A DNA stretch of 17,767 nucleotides from Ignavibacteriales bacterium (GCA_007280825.1 QYQI01000173.1:1-17767); one strand, 5' to 3'. Numbered from the stretch's first letter, positions 7,700 through 16,284 are shown. The notes: a model not told the origin generated them from the letters alone. Made by a program: numbers and translations.

Positions 7700-8521
7700 A
7701 TGAAAAAACTTTTCTTATTAATTCTTTTGCTTTCAAGTATAACAGTTGCTCAAATAGAAGTTGAATACTTCCCGAATGGATTAACGATTCATCCTTTTGC
7801 GGCAAATACATTAGAACCTAAACTGGGATTTTTATTTAAGATCAATAGTAATGAGTTGCAATTAGATATCGGCAATTCCATGGATCTTGTGAGAATTCAA
7901 AAAGGCAACCGAACATTTTCAGTCGGAGCTGATCTTTTTACTTGGACACTTTTAAGAAAAGAGAATAATTTTCATTTTCCTGTGGATGCAGTTGATTATC
8001 TGTTTGGATTGAATTTCGGTTATAAAAGAACCTTGCATAATTTTACTGTTGGTGCCCGTATTAGATTAAGTCATATCAGTGCACATTTTGTTGATGGTCA
8101 TTATAACGGAGCTCTCAACCAATGGAAAGATGATCATTCTCCTCGCGTTTACAGCCGTGAATTCATTGAAGGCCTTGCCTACGTTAAATATAAAAGACTT
8201 AGAGTTTATGGTGGGATAACTTATTTGTATCATGTAGATCCGGCAGAAATCAAAAAAGATAATTATCAATTAGGATTTGATTATTATCTAAATAAATATT
8301 TTGGCAATAACATAAAGCCGTTTATTGGTTATGATCTGAAACTTGTTCATCTTTCAAAATATACCGGCAATAATTCTTTTACAGCCGGAGTTAAGTTCGG
8401 TAAAATCGAAGGTAAGGGATTGTCACTTGCATTCAATTACTACTCCGGTTATAGTATTCACGGCGAATATTTTGACTCTTTGGAAAAGTATTCTTCCTTA
8501 AGCATTAATTTGGATCTATAG
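7700..8521 (+). CDS. DUF1207-like outer-membrane beta-barrel protein
   Basis: This is a 273-residue exported protein. Residues 1-18 are a clear signal peptide (KK, then a leucine-rich core, cleavage before Q-I-E). The rest is a run of alternating hydrophobic strands ending in a short strand (SLSINLDL), as in outer-membrane barrels. Features I associate with DUF1207 are FPNGLTIHPFAAN and LEPKLGF near the N-terminus, RLSHISAH (122-129), VYSREFIEGLAY (150-161) and RVYGGITY (168-175). Assignment to that family is from memory of its motifs and is moderately sure. Biochemical function is unknown for the family. The gene begins 22 bases after the GT2 stop and ends one base before the site-2 protease start, so the three are surely one operon. 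It may take part in export or surface display of the GT2 product, but that is inference. Confidence 0.8.
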   Translation: MKKLFLLILLLSSITVAQIEVEYFPNGLTIHPFAANTLEPKLGFLFKINSNELQLDIGNSMDLVRIQKGNRTFSVGADLFTWTLLRKENNFHFPVDAVDYLFGLNFGYKRTLHNFTVGARIRLSHISAHFVDGHYNGALNQWKDDHSPRVYSREFIEGLAYVKYKRLRVYGGITYLYHVDPAEIKKDNYQLGFDYYLNKYFGNNIKPFIGYDLKLVHLSKYTGNNSFTAGVKFGKIEGKGLSLAFNYYSGYSIHGEYFDSLEKYSSLSINLDL

Positions 8522-8522
8522 A

Positions 8523-9518
8523 ATGCCTGAAAAAATATTCGAGACTATCACAAGATCATTCCGTACAATGAAGTTTAAGCATAATTATGTTCTTCATATT
8601 TCATTGTTTGTTGTTACATTCATAACAACTTTGCTCGCCGGTATAGAATGGACAACCGGGAAGATGGGTCCTTATAAACTTAGCGATTTGATACAGGGGC
8701 TGCCGTATTCTCTCTCGATATTATTTATTCTTGGAGTTCATGAGTTCGGACATTTTTTTGCAGCACTTTATCACAAAGTAAAAGTTACACTTCCATTCTT
8801 CATTCCATTCCCTCCAATAAGCGGTTTTTTTAATTTTGGAACGATGGGTGCAGTAATAAAAACTAAAGAACCAATTCCCAATAACAAAGCTATGTTTGAC
8901 ATCGGCGCAGCCGGTCCTATTGCCGGATTCGTAGCATGTTTGATTGTATTGATCTATGGTTTTACTCATCTACCTCCTACAGAATATATTTTGCAAATCC
9001 ATCCTGATTATTATTCACCGGAGTATGGAAAAAATGCAATTGGTTTAGCATTCGGAGATACACTTTTATTTTCTATGCTAAAGTTTTTATTTACCAATGC
9101 TTCGCAATTCGTTCCTCCTATGTCGGAAGTTTATCATTATCCTTATTTGTGTGTAGGTTGGTTCGGCTTATTTGTTACATCTATGAATTTAATTCCTGTA
9201 GGTCAATTAGACGGAGGACATATTATTTATAGCATGTTCGGTGAAAAGAAACAAGAAGCAATTGCAAGTATAGCTATGATATTGTTAGTGATTCTCGGAG
9301 TATTTGGAATATTGGAATCATTTCTAAATATTGGTATAACAATTGGCTGGAGCGGCTGGTTATTTTGGTCCTTAATACTCTTTTTCGTTATTAAGGTTAA
9401 GCATCCGCCTGTAAATCAGTTTGAAGAATTAGATTGGAAGAGAAAGATTTTTGGTTATATAGCAATTCTTATCTTCATAATATCATTTTCACCTACACCA
9501 ATTATTATTTCACTTTGA
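8523..9518 (+). CDS. Site-2 protease family intramembrane metalloprotease (EGY-like)
   Basis: This is a 331-residue polytopic zinc protease. The catalytic HEFGH (73-77, H73, E74 and H77) sits in a hydrophobic helix. The third ligand is supplied by LIPVGQLDGGH (223-233, D230), the form of the NPDG motif in this family. Between them lie FGTMGAVI (105-112) and AAGPIAGF (129-136), both typical of the EGY-like/M50 subgroup found in plants and bacteria. About seven hydrophobic segments are visible. Such enzymes cleave transmembrane proteins, for example anti-sigma factors or signal-peptide remnants. No anti-sigma or sigma gene lies nearby, so the substrate is unknown. The start follows the upstream stop by one base. 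A short perfect hairpin just after the stop probably ends the operon. Confidence 0.93.
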   Translation: MPEKIFETITRSFRTMKFKHNYVLHISLFVVTFITTLLAGIEWTTGKMGPYKLSDLIQGLPYSLSILFILGVHEFGHFFAALYHKVKVTLPFFIPFPPISGFFNFGTMGAVIKTKEPIPNNKAMFDIGAAGPIAGFVACLIVLIYGFTHLPPTEYILQIHPDYYSPEYGKNAIGLAFGDTLLFSMLKFLFTNASQFVPPMSEVYHYPYLCVGWFGLFVTSMNLIPVGQLDGGHIIYSMFGEKKQEAIASIAMILLVILGVFGILESFLNIGITIGWSGWLFWSLILFFVIKVKHPPVNQFEELDWKRKIFGYIAILIFIISFSPTPIIISL

Positions 9519-9522
9519 ACTA

Positions 9523-9541
9523 AGAGTAAAGATTACTCTTG
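9523..9541 (+). terminator. Short perfect hairpin after the site-2 protease gene
   Basis: AAGAGTAA (9523-9530) and TTACTCTT (9534-9541) are exact reverse complements separated by three bases, beginning five bases after the stop codon. The position suits a transcription end for the 6583-9518 operon. The stem is AT-rich and only mixed T/A sequence follows, so it would be a weak intrinsic terminator. The remaining bases up to 9729 hold no gene that I can support. Confidence 0.45.
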
Positions 9542-9729
9542 ATTATATTATCAAACATCTATTAATTTACAGTCAAGAAAATAGGAAAAGGTTATAGAGA
9601 ACTCTGCTACTGTTAATTTTTGATCTTAATAAAGTAGGATAGCAAATTTTCTATGATGTTTTCTTTTTTATGCATACCGGTGATAATTCCAACAATTCAA
9701 AAATTCATTTCTTGTTGATTCCTATATAT

Positions 9730-10575
9730 ATGAAAAATTTTGCAATAAATATTTTAAGTCTACTTTTAATTGCTTCGGTATTTATCTCATGTGGTAAGAT
9801 TCCGGATGGAATAGTGGAATCTAAATTGGTTGATTATAAAGTTGTTGCAATCTCAGCCCCAACAACCTTTTCAACGAACTCTTCTGATTCAGTTATAACG
9901 ACTTCGGTCTGGCTTCAAAGGACTGCAACTATTAGCATTGTTTGGTGTAGCGTTATTTCAAATGATGGTTCAGAAACAAAATATTCCCGTGTAAACTTAC
10001 TTGATAATGGAGACTTGCAGAATAACGGTGACCAGAAAAAAGATGATGGAATATATTCGGGCAAGTTTATTATGAGTAAAAAATATTCTAACGGAAAGTA
10101 TCAAATAGAATATTTTGTTGAAGATAACGTCCGTACTTCTCCTGATAATGTAAAAAAAGTTGGGACAAGTATTTTTTCATATGATAACGGGCAGACAAAT
10201 TTTGCGCCGGTATTATCTAATCTAATTATTCCCGAAACTGTAAATAGAGGTGAAGCTTTTATTTTCACTATTAAAGTGGATGATCAGAACGGACTATCAG
10301 ACATAGCTCAAGTATATTTCAAATTAGTTCGTCCCGATGACACAACAGTTACCCCCGGCCCACAGGATGATAACGGCTCAGGATTCTTTTTAATGCATGA
10401 TGATGGAAATACAAATTATGGTGATGTTCAAGCAGGAGATGGGATTTATTCTTTTAAAAATTCTTTTGGTTCAACTTCACAAACAGGACAATGGAAATTT
10501 GAATTCCGGGCCAAGGACAAAGGAACACCTTCTAAACTCAGCAACGTGATAACAATTAATTTGGCAGTTAATTAA
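9730..10575 (+). CDS. Secreted lipoprotein with duplicated Asp/Gly-rich motif
   Basis: This is a 281-residue exported lipoprotein of unknown function. The N-terminus has a lysine, a hydrophobic core and a lipobox-like VFISC, with the lipidated cysteine at residue 21. The frame is open back to an ATG at 9670, but the 20 extra residues would put a polar stretch before the signal peptide, so I chose 9730. Two matching units follow. LDNGDLQNNGDQKKDDGIYS (91-110) and DDGNTNYGDVQAGDGIYS (224-241) are each followed by a Y/W-x-(I/F)-E-(Y/F) strand. This repeated D-x-G...GD...DGIYS pattern is common in extracellular Ig-like modules and may bind calcium. No upstream Shine-Dalgarno is obvious. The stop shares a base with the next start (TAATG), so it is coupled to the Asp-box gene. 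Confidence 0.8.
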   Translation: MKNFAINILSLLLIASVFISCGKIPDGIVESKLVDYKVVAISAPTTFSTNSSDSVITTSVWLQRTATISIVWCSVISNDGSETKYSRVNLLDNGDLQNNGDQKKDDGIYSGKFIMSKKYSNGKYQIEYFVEDNVRTSPDNVKKVGTSIFSYDNGQTNFAPVLSNLIIPETVNRGEAFIFTIKVDDQNGLSDIAQVYFKLVRPDDTTVTPGPQDDNGSGFFLMHDDGNTNYGDVQAGDGIYSFKNSFGSTSQTGQWKFEFRAKDKGTPSKLSNVITINLAVN

Positions 10576-12158
10576 TGAGAAAGATTCTAATAATATATTT
10601 GATTGTTGCACTAACTGTTAACCTTATTGCTCAACAGAAGATCATAAATTATAATCTTGAAAAAGAAAATAATGCTGCTTCAACCGATCTAACTCAACAG
10701 AGCAATACAATCGAAAAAATATTAATTCAAAATAATATTATTTGGTTGGCTACATCCAAAGGATTAAGCAAATCAAGTGATAACGGTTTAAGCTGGATAA
10801 ATTTTTACAATGTTCAAGAATTTGGAACTGAAAGTATATCATCTGTTGGATATGGCAACGGTGCTATATGGGCTTCTACATGGCATTATGAAAATAAACT
10901 TGGAAGTGATATTCCCGTCGGTACAGGCATAAAATATTCTACCAATCAAGGGCAAACTTGGAATAAAATTCCACAACCGGTTGATGATCCCGGAGATTCG
11001 AGCATAGTTTATGGTATAAATAGAATTCGCGCATTACCGGTTACTGTTGCTGAACAAAATTTTATTTATGATATAGCTTTCACAAGCAATACAATTTGGA
11101 TAGCAACGTTTGCAGGAGGTTTGCGCAAATCAACAGATATGGGGCAAACTTGGAAGCGTGTTGTTCTTCCCCCAGATAATCTAAATTCAATCAAACCAAC
11201 TGATACATTAAAATTTTCATTACAGCCGCAATCAGGAAAGTTCGGTTCGGAATCATATTTAAATCACCGAGCATTTTCTGTCTTAGCCATCGATGATAAT
11301 ACAATTTATGTTGGAACAGCAGGCGGAATTAACAAAAGTACTGATGGCGGAGTAAGCTGGATAAAGTTCAATCATAATAATCAAACAAATCCGATAAGTG
11401 GAAATTTTATTTTATCTCTAGAAAAAAATGATTACGATAACTCTATCTGGGCAGGGACATGGAAAGCTGAAGGTACTTCTGAATATTGGGGTGTAAGTTC
11501 ATCAAGCGACGGCGGACAAAATTGGAAAACTTATCTTACCGATGAACGGGTTATGGATTTCGGATTTAAATATGTTGGTAATCCGGGCAGTTATATAAGT
11601 GCAGATATTTTTGTTGCAACACAAAATGGCTGCTATCGTTCAAGCAATAACGGTTCTACCTGGATTGCTGCACCGGAAATTATTGATGACAATAAAAATG
11701 TTAGTTTGAATACAAAACATTTTCGTACGGTTAAAGTAAATCGTAATCAAGATAATTCTACAGATATTTGGCTAGGCACAATAAACGGATTAGCCAGATT
11801 GAACGAGACGAACGGATTTTGGACCGGGACTTGGAAAGTATTTTTGGCTTCTGAAAAATTAACTAGTGCAAATGATACTTATGCTTTTCCAAATCCTTTC
11901 TCACCGGATGCAGAAAGTATCAGAATAAAATATTCAACAACACAAGCAGCAAATGTTACGATCCGCATTTTTGATTTCGGAATGAATCTTGTGAAAACAT
12001 TAATTCAAAACGTAAATAAAAATATCAACAGCGAAAATTTTGAATTTTGGAATGGTAGAGACGAAAACGGAAAAATCGTTCCTAACGGAGTTTATTTTTA
12101 TAGAATTGATCTTGGAGGAAGCAAACCGTTGTATGGAAAAATTATGGTGATTATGTAA
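10575..12158 (+). CDS. Asp-box (BNR/sortilin-like) propeller protein with FlgD-like type IX sorting domain
   Basis: This is a 527-residue secreted protein. A signal peptide covers residues 1-20 (cleavage near LIAQ-Q). Six Asp-box motifs (S-x-D-x-G-x-x-W) mark successive blades of a beta-propeller: 67-74, 122-129, 186-193, 255-262, 310-317 and 356-363. Blade strands of the form (I/N)-x-IW(L/I)A(T/S) precede several of them. From about 437 the sequence is a FlgD-like Ig domain: YAFPNPFSP (436-444), NVTIRIFDFGMNLVKTL (460-476), FWNGRDENGKIVPNGVYFYR (491-510) and a terminal GKIMVIM. This is the type A C-terminal signal used by the type IX secretion system. Ligand or enzymatic activity cannot be inferred, because Asp-boxes are structural. 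Both ends overlap neighbours by one base (TAATG), so expression is coupled to the lipoprotein and the PorV-like gene. Confidence 0.88.
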   Translation: MRKILIIYLIVALTVNLIAQQKIINYNLEKENNAASTDLTQQSNTIEKILIQNNIIWLATSKGLSKSSDNGLSWINFYNVQEFGTESISSVGYGNGAIWASTWHYENKLGSDIPVGTGIKYSTNQGQTWNKIPQPVDDPGDSSIVYGINRIRALPVTVAEQNFIYDIAFTSNTIWIATFAGGLRKSTDMGQTWKRVVLPPDNLNSIKPTDTLKFSLQPQSGKFGSESYLNHRAFSVLAIDDNTIYVGTAGGINKSTDGGVSWIKFNHNNQTNPISGNFILSLEKNDYDNSIWAGTWKAEGTSEYWGVSSSSDGGQNWKTYLTDERVMDFGFKYVGNPGSYISADIFVATQNGCYRSSNNGSTWIAAPEIIDDNKNVSLNTKHFRTVKVNRNQDNSTDIWLGTINGLARLNETNGFWTGTWKVFLASEKLTSANDTYAFPNPFSPDAESIRIKYSTTQAANVTIRIFDFGMNLVKTLIQNVNKNINSENFEFWNGRDENGKIVPNGVYFYRIDLGGSKPLYGKIMVIM

Positions 12159-13156
12159 TGATCAGAAAAATAATTATTCAAATATTAGCTTTATCATCGT
12201 TTGCATTTGCGCAAGCATCAACCTCTGAAATTAGCAGTATGCCGGGTGCATTCAGCAGAATGGGATTTGGTCCTCGCGGAATTGGAATGGGCAATGCTAT
12301 GTCTGCAGTCAAAGAAGGAAATCTTGTCTCATATTATAATCCGGCATTGATTCCATTTCAAGAAGGGAATTCATTTCAAACTTCCTATACTTTTCTTTCA
12401 TTAGACCGCTCTCTTAACTTTTTAAATTTTACAAAAAGATTTGAATTAGGTAAAAAAGAAAATGCAGATGGAACCACGAAACCAAGATCAGTTGTTGGCT
12501 TAAGTATAGGATTGATTAACGCCGGTGTCTCACACATTGATGCACGCGATAGTGAAGGAAGAAAGACCGGTGATCTATCCACAAGCGAGAATCAATTTTT
12601 CGTTGCAGTTGCAAATCGTTTTTCCGAAAAACTTTCGATCGGAATAGCATTTAAATTTTATTACTATAAATTATATCAGGATGTTACTTCTTCCGGACTT
12701 GGATTTGATCTCGGTGCTTTGTATTCCTTAAATAATGAAATGACTGTATCATTTATGGTTTCCGATATAAATAGTAAGTACCAGTGGGATACAGGTAAAA
12801 TTTATGGTGCAAACGGTAAACAAACAAAAAATATATTTCCACTTCTAAAAAAGATAGGCTTTGCGTATAAATTTATTGAAGAGAAAATAATTGCCGCTGT
12901 TGAATATGAAAATAGTAATGCGGGAACAAATTTTTTGCGGATAGGCGGGGAATACAACATCTATGAGAATTTTCTTTTGCGGGCAGGAATAGATAAACTT
13001 AATCTTAGCAATTTTAATTTTCCTTTACGGCCATCATTTGGATTTTCATATTTTTATTCGCTCAATTCCTTAAGGATTGGAATTGATTATGCTTTTGTTA
13101 TAGAACCTTATTCATCAAGCGATCAACATATAATAGGTGTCAATGTTAACTTCTAG
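12158..13156 (+). CDS. PorV/PorQ family outer-membrane protein (first copy)
   Basis: This is a 332-residue FadL-like barrel of the PorV/PorQ family. Residues 1-19 form a signal peptide (cleavage after AFAQ). The family's N-terminal hatch region shows FSRMGFGPRGIGMGNAMSA (32-50) and SYYNPALIPF (58-67). Amphipathic strands continue to a terminal phenylalanine (GVNVNF), the usual signal for outer-membrane barrel assembly. In characterised type IX systems PorV (LptO) carries cargo from the translocon to the sortase PorU, while PorQ belongs to the attachment complex. Which role applies here is not clear from sequence. The start overlaps the stop of the Asp-box gene (TAATG), and the 3' end overlaps the second PorV-like gene by 14 bases. 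That supports a working relationship with the cargo-like gene upstream. Confidence 0.88.
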   Translation: MIRKIIIQILALSSFAFAQASTSEISSMPGAFSRMGFGPRGIGMGNAMSAVKEGNLVSYYNPALIPFQEGNSFQTSYTFLSLDRSLNFLNFTKRFELGKKENADGTTKPRSVVGLSIGLINAGVSHIDARDSEGRKTGDLSTSENQFFVAVANRFSEKLSIGIAFKFYYYKLYQDVTSSGLGFDLGALYSLNNEMTVSFMVSDINSKYQWDTGKIYGANGKQTKNIFPLLKKIGFAYKFIEEKIIAAVEYENSNAGTNFLRIGGEYNIYENFLLRAGIDKLNLSNFNFPLRPSFGFSYFYSLNSLRIGIDYAFVIEPYSSSDQHIIGVNVNF

Positions 13157-14066
13157 AAAAGAAAATATTGCAATAAAATTTCTGGTTTTGTTTTTCTTTT
13201 GCACAGTTTCATTTGCTCAGTCCGCCGGAGAAAGCGGATTGGCATTCTTAAAATTTGGATTTGGTGCACGCAATGTTGCTATGAGTGATCTTGGAGTTGT
13301 AGACGCAAATGATCTAACATCTTTAAATTATAATCCTTCTTTAATTGCTCTTAATAGCAAAACTCAATTGTCGTTCACACACAATTCTTTATTCCAAGAT
13401 CTTAATTCGGAAATGTTCGGCGCAAGTTTTTCGGTTTTCGGTCTGCCAGTCGCGGTTGGAATTAATACAACCACTATTGCAAATATTGAAGTACGCTCTC
13501 GACCTGGTGATGTAGAATCAGTATTCAGTGCACATTATTTTGCCGGGAGTATTTCAACAGCTTATGAGATAATAAATAATTTCTATGCCGGTGCTACTAT
13601 AAAATATCTTTATGAAAATCTTTTTTCTGATGATGCCAACGGATTAGGATTTGATTTCGGTATTTCATACCAAGGATTGGTGAATGGATTATCACTTGGC
13701 GCCGCATTGCGTAATATTGGTTCTATGAATGAACTCCGTTCTCAATCAACAAAACTTCCTACAGATTTACGGATTGGCGTCGCTTATGATTTCTCTTTTA
13801 CTAATTCCAGATTAGATTTTACATTGCTCACAGGCTTTCAGAAATATTTAGTACAAACTGATTCACATCTTCATATCGGCGGAGAAGCTGTTTACAATAA
13901 AATGTTTTCACTTCGAATTGGATATGCCAGCGGTTACGATTCAAAAAGTATTTCTACTGGTTTCGGCATTAAGTGGAAAGGGATTAATCTTGATTATGCT
14001 TTCGTTCCATTTAAGTACGGCTTGGGTGATTCACATATCATCTCTTTCATTTATACATTTGAATAA
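13143..14066 (+). CDS. PorV/PorQ family outer-membrane protein (second copy)
   Basis: This 307-residue barrel is distinct from the copy just upstream. A signal peptide ends near SFAQ-S (residue 26). The hatch region reads FLKFGFGARNVAMSDLG (35-51) and NYNPSLIAL (62-70), closer to the common PorV wording than the first copy. Late strands include LRIGYASGYD and LDYAFVPF, both familiar from PorV/PorQ proteins, and the chain ends IYTFE. A GTG at 13137 could also begin the frame. However, AGG at 13135-13137 sits correctly only for the ATG at 13143, so I chose the latter. The two barrels overlap in sequence but share only the short hatch motifs by eye, so they are old paralogues and not a recent duplication. 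It is the last gene of the 9730-14066 unit. Confidence 0.87.
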   Translation: MLTSRKENIAIKFLVLFFFCTVSFAQSAGESGLAFLKFGFGARNVAMSDLGVVDANDLTSLNYNPSLIALNSKTQLSFTHNSLFQDLNSEMFGASFSVFGLPVAVGINTTTIANIEVRSRPGDVESVFSAHYFAGSISTAYEIINNFYAGATIKYLYENLFSDDANGLGFDFGISYQGLVNGLSLGAALRNIGSMNELRSQSTKLPTDLRIGVAYDFSFTNSRLDFTLLTGFQKYLVQTDSHLHIGGEAVYNKMFSLRIGYASGYDSKSISTGFGIKWKGINLDYAFVPFKYGLGDSHIISFIYTFE

Positions 14067-14103
14067 GGACACCATCTGATTTAATCATCTACGTTTGTTT
14101 CAA

Positions 14104-14134
14104 TTCGCTGTTACACACAAATTGATTATTTTTG
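14104..14134 (+). promoter_or_regulatory. Possible Bacteroidota-type promoter before the FemAB/GNAT-like gene
   Basis: TATTTTTG (14127-14134) matches the Bacteroidota -7 consensus TA-n2-TTTG exactly. TTCG (14104-14107) lies 19 bases upstream, one base off the -33 TTTG. A start near 14140 would leave a leader of about 30 bases before the ATG at 14170. Short AT-rich motifs arise by chance, so this is suggestive only. Confidence 0.35.
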
Positions 14135-14169
14135 CTGAGTGAAAATCTTCAATCTTAATGTGGATATAA

Positions 14170-15129
14170 ATGGAAGTAATCAAATATTCTGAAGAATGGA
14201 AATTGAAGTGGGATGAGTTCGTTCTAAATTCAAATAACGGAACGATGTTTCATATGCAAAAATTTTTTGATTATCACACTCCCGGTAAATTCAAATTCGA
14301 TCATCTCTTATTTCTAAAGGATAATAAAATTGAAGCGCTTTTACCCGGAAGATTAACAAATGGAATTTACGAATCACCAATTGGCGCTAGTTATGGCTCT
14401 ATAGTTACAGGTGATATTAAATTTGCAGAAGCAATGGAAATCGTTACAACATTGTTGGATTATGGTCGTAAGAATAATATAAAAGAATTTGAGTTGACTC
14501 CCGCACCGATGATTTACGAAAAATATCAGAATCAAAATCTAGACTTCGCTATGTTATGGCAAGGCTTTTCTTTCAAACTACATTACATTTCAAGCGCCAT
14601 AAAACTTGATAAAGAAAGAGACATCATTGAACGATTGTCTCCAACAATTAGGAGGAACGTTCGCAAGTCGCTAAAAAATCCGACTGTTAGCGTTGAGATC
14701 AACGAACGCTACGATGAATTTTATCCAATACTTCTTGAGAACAAAGCTCGTCACAATGTTAAACCAACTCACTCATACGAAGATCTTCTTTGCCTAAAAG
14801 AATTGATGCCGGATAATCTCAAACTGTTTATGGTTTACCTTGATGACAAACCGATCGGTGGCTCGTCAATGTTTTTTGCTAATAAAAACGTCGCGTTATG
14901 TTTCTATAACATGCTTCGGTATGAATATGCTGAATACAAACCGATACAACGTGTAATGTATGAAGTTCTCAAATACTCCACAGAGAACGGTTATGCGTAT
15001 GTTGATATCGGAGTTTCCCAAGACACTAAAGCGCAGAATCCGATGACACCGAGCATGAGTTTGATCGAGTTCAAAGAAAAATTTGATGCAAAGACAATTA
15101 TGAGAAACACTTTCCATATTAAACTTTGA
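14170..15129 (+). CDS. FemAB/GNAT-like acyl or aminoacyl transferase
   Basis: This is a 319-residue soluble protein with the two-lobe GNAT architecture of FemAB-like transferases (Acetyltransf_6 type). The first lobe carries the common GTMFHMQKFFDYH (24-36) and ESPIGASYGSIV (68-79). The linker LSPTIRRNVRKSLKN (156-170) is the basic segment typical of this group. The second lobe has FMVYLDDKPIGGSSMFF (220-236), the GNAT strand pair, then LCFYNML (243-249) and YAYVDIGVSQ (275-284). Relatives transfer amino acids to peptidoglycan bridges or acyl groups to polysaccharide and lipid sugars. The acceptor here is unknown. The gene's last bases overlap or abut the GT4 gene that follows, so modification of a glycan made by that glycosyltransferase is a reasonable but unproven link. 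Confidence 0.82.
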   Translation: MEVIKYSEEWKLKWDEFVLNSNNGTMFHMQKFFDYHTPGKFKFDHLLFLKDNKIEALLPGRLTNGIYESPIGASYGSIVTGDIKFAEAMEIVTTLLDYGRKNNIKEFELTPAPMIYEKYQNQNLDFAMLWQGFSFKLHYISSAIKLDKERDIIERLSPTIRRNVRKSLKNPTVSVEINERYDEFYPILLENKARHNVKPTHSYEDLLCLKELMPDNLKLFMVYLDDKPIGGSSMFFANKNVALCFYNMLRYEYAEYKPIQRVMYEVLKYSTENGYAYVDIGVSQDTKAQNPMTPSMSLIEFKEKFDAKTIMRNTFHIKL

Positions 15130-15143
15130 GCGATCCGGAATGT

Positions 15144-16265
15144 ATGGAACGAACAAAAAAAATTCACATATCATTTCTTGGGAATCCGCGTTACGACTCA
15201 CGCATAACAAATATTTCTAATTCACTTCGAGAAGACGGCTGTAAAGTATCGGTTCTCGGTTTTGATTGGTTTATCTCTTCCGAAGATTATTTTGATGTAG
15301 AGATAAAAATATTCGCGATCGAGAAAAATAAGTTCAGTTTATTTTTCTATCTGCAGTTTGTTTTTATTTTAATTAGTGAACTGGTTAGATCAAACGCTGA
15401 TGTTTACATTGCTGAAGATCTTTACACACTTCCTTTTGTAACCACAATTGCAAAAATTAAGAGAGCCAAAGTCTATTATAACAGTCGTGAGATTTATGCT
15501 CACCTTGGTGGATTGCGTAACCGTCCGACGCTTCAAAGTATTGTGAAATCAATCGAAAAATTTTTTATTAAGAAAATAGATCTTGTCCTTACAACAGGAC
15601 CGCTTGATTCAGAATACATAGAAAAATTATATAAGATCAGCGATACTTTAGTTGTAAGAAATATTCCTCCGTACCAAAAGGCAGTTTCAAAAATTGATCT
15701 AAGAAAAAAATACAATATTGATCAAGACAAAATAATTTTAATTTATCAAGGAGTGATATTACTGGGTAGAGGTCTTAAGCAGATTATTAACGCAATTGCA
15801 AGACTTCCTAAAACAGTTTTGATAATTCTTGGTGAGGGAGAACAAAGAAATAATTTTATTGAGTTCGCTAAGAAGTTGAATGTTTCGGAAAGAATTATTT
15901 TCGCCGGATCGGTTGATCAAAAAGATTTAATTAATTATACCGCGGGCGGAGATGTTGGTTTATCATTGATTGAAAATATCAGCATAAGTTATTATCACGC
16001 ACTTCCTAATAAATTATTCGAATACATTATGGCTGGGCTGCCGGTCCTTTGCAGCGATCTACCTCAAATGAAAGCGATTATTGAAAAATACAATGTTGGT
16101 GAAAGTATAAATATCGAAGATGAAGAAAATATTTTTTCGACTTTGAATAAGTGGTGCGTAAACCCGAATCTTCTTGAAGCTTACAGAAAAAATTGTGCTG
16201 TTGCAGCTAAAGAATTAAACTGGCAGGAAGAATACAAAAGAGCGCGAGAGTTTTTGCTAAAATGA
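15144..16265 (+). CDS. Family 4-like glycosyltransferase (GT-B fold)
   Basis: This is a 373-residue GT-B enzyme. The N-terminal Rossmann domain starts KIHISFLGNPRYDSRI (6-21) and holds DVYIAEDLYTLPF (86-98) and AKVYYNSREIYAH (108-120), the acceptor side. The C-terminal domain shows LIYQGVILLGRGL (199-211), VLIILGEGEQ (225-234), IIFAGSV (251-257) and ALPNKLFEYIMAGLPVLCSD (286-305). The last contains the E-x7-type nucleotide-sugar binding stretch of GT4 proteins. No membrane segment is needed, and a short hydrophobic patch (about 66-80) may give peripheral association. A TTG at 15126 sharing bases with the upstream TGA would add six residues. I preferred the ATG at 15144, which begins at the expected first strand. 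The donor and acceptor sugars are unknown, and an envelope polysaccharide role is inferred from the neighbour. Confidence 0.88.
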   Translation: MERTKKIHISFLGNPRYDSRITNISNSLREDGCKVSVLGFDWFISSEDYFDVEIKIFAIEKNKFSLFFYLQFVFILISELVRSNADVYIAEDLYTLPFVTTIAKIKRAKVYYNSREIYAHLGGLRNRPTLQSIVKSIEKFFIKKIDLVLTTGPLDSEYIEKLYKISDTLVVRNIPPYQKAVSKIDLRKKYNIDQDKIILIYQGVILLGRGLKQIINAIARLPKTVLIILGEGEQRNNFIEFAKKLNVSERIIFAGSVDQKDLINYTAGGDVGLSLIENISISYYHALPNKLFEYIMAGLPVLCSDLPQMKAIIEKYNVGESINIEDEENIFSTLNKWCVNPNLLEAYRKNCAVAAKELNWQEEYKRAREFLLK

Positions 16266-16284
16266 AAAACTTTTCAAATACTTT

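Noticed and set aside
9670..9729. Longer start for the lipoprotein, adding 20 residues
   Set aside because: The extra residues are polar and would bury the signal peptide in the chain. The lipobox distance is right only from the ATG at 9730.
10740..11670. Repeated Asp-box words considered as DNA tandem repeats
   Set aside because: The similarity is at the protein level with irregular spacing, as expected for propeller blades, and the DNA copies differ.
13143..13156. Possible frameshift or fusion between the two PorV-like genes
   Set aside because: Each has its own signal peptide, hatch motif and C-terminal strand, so this is a normal short overlap.
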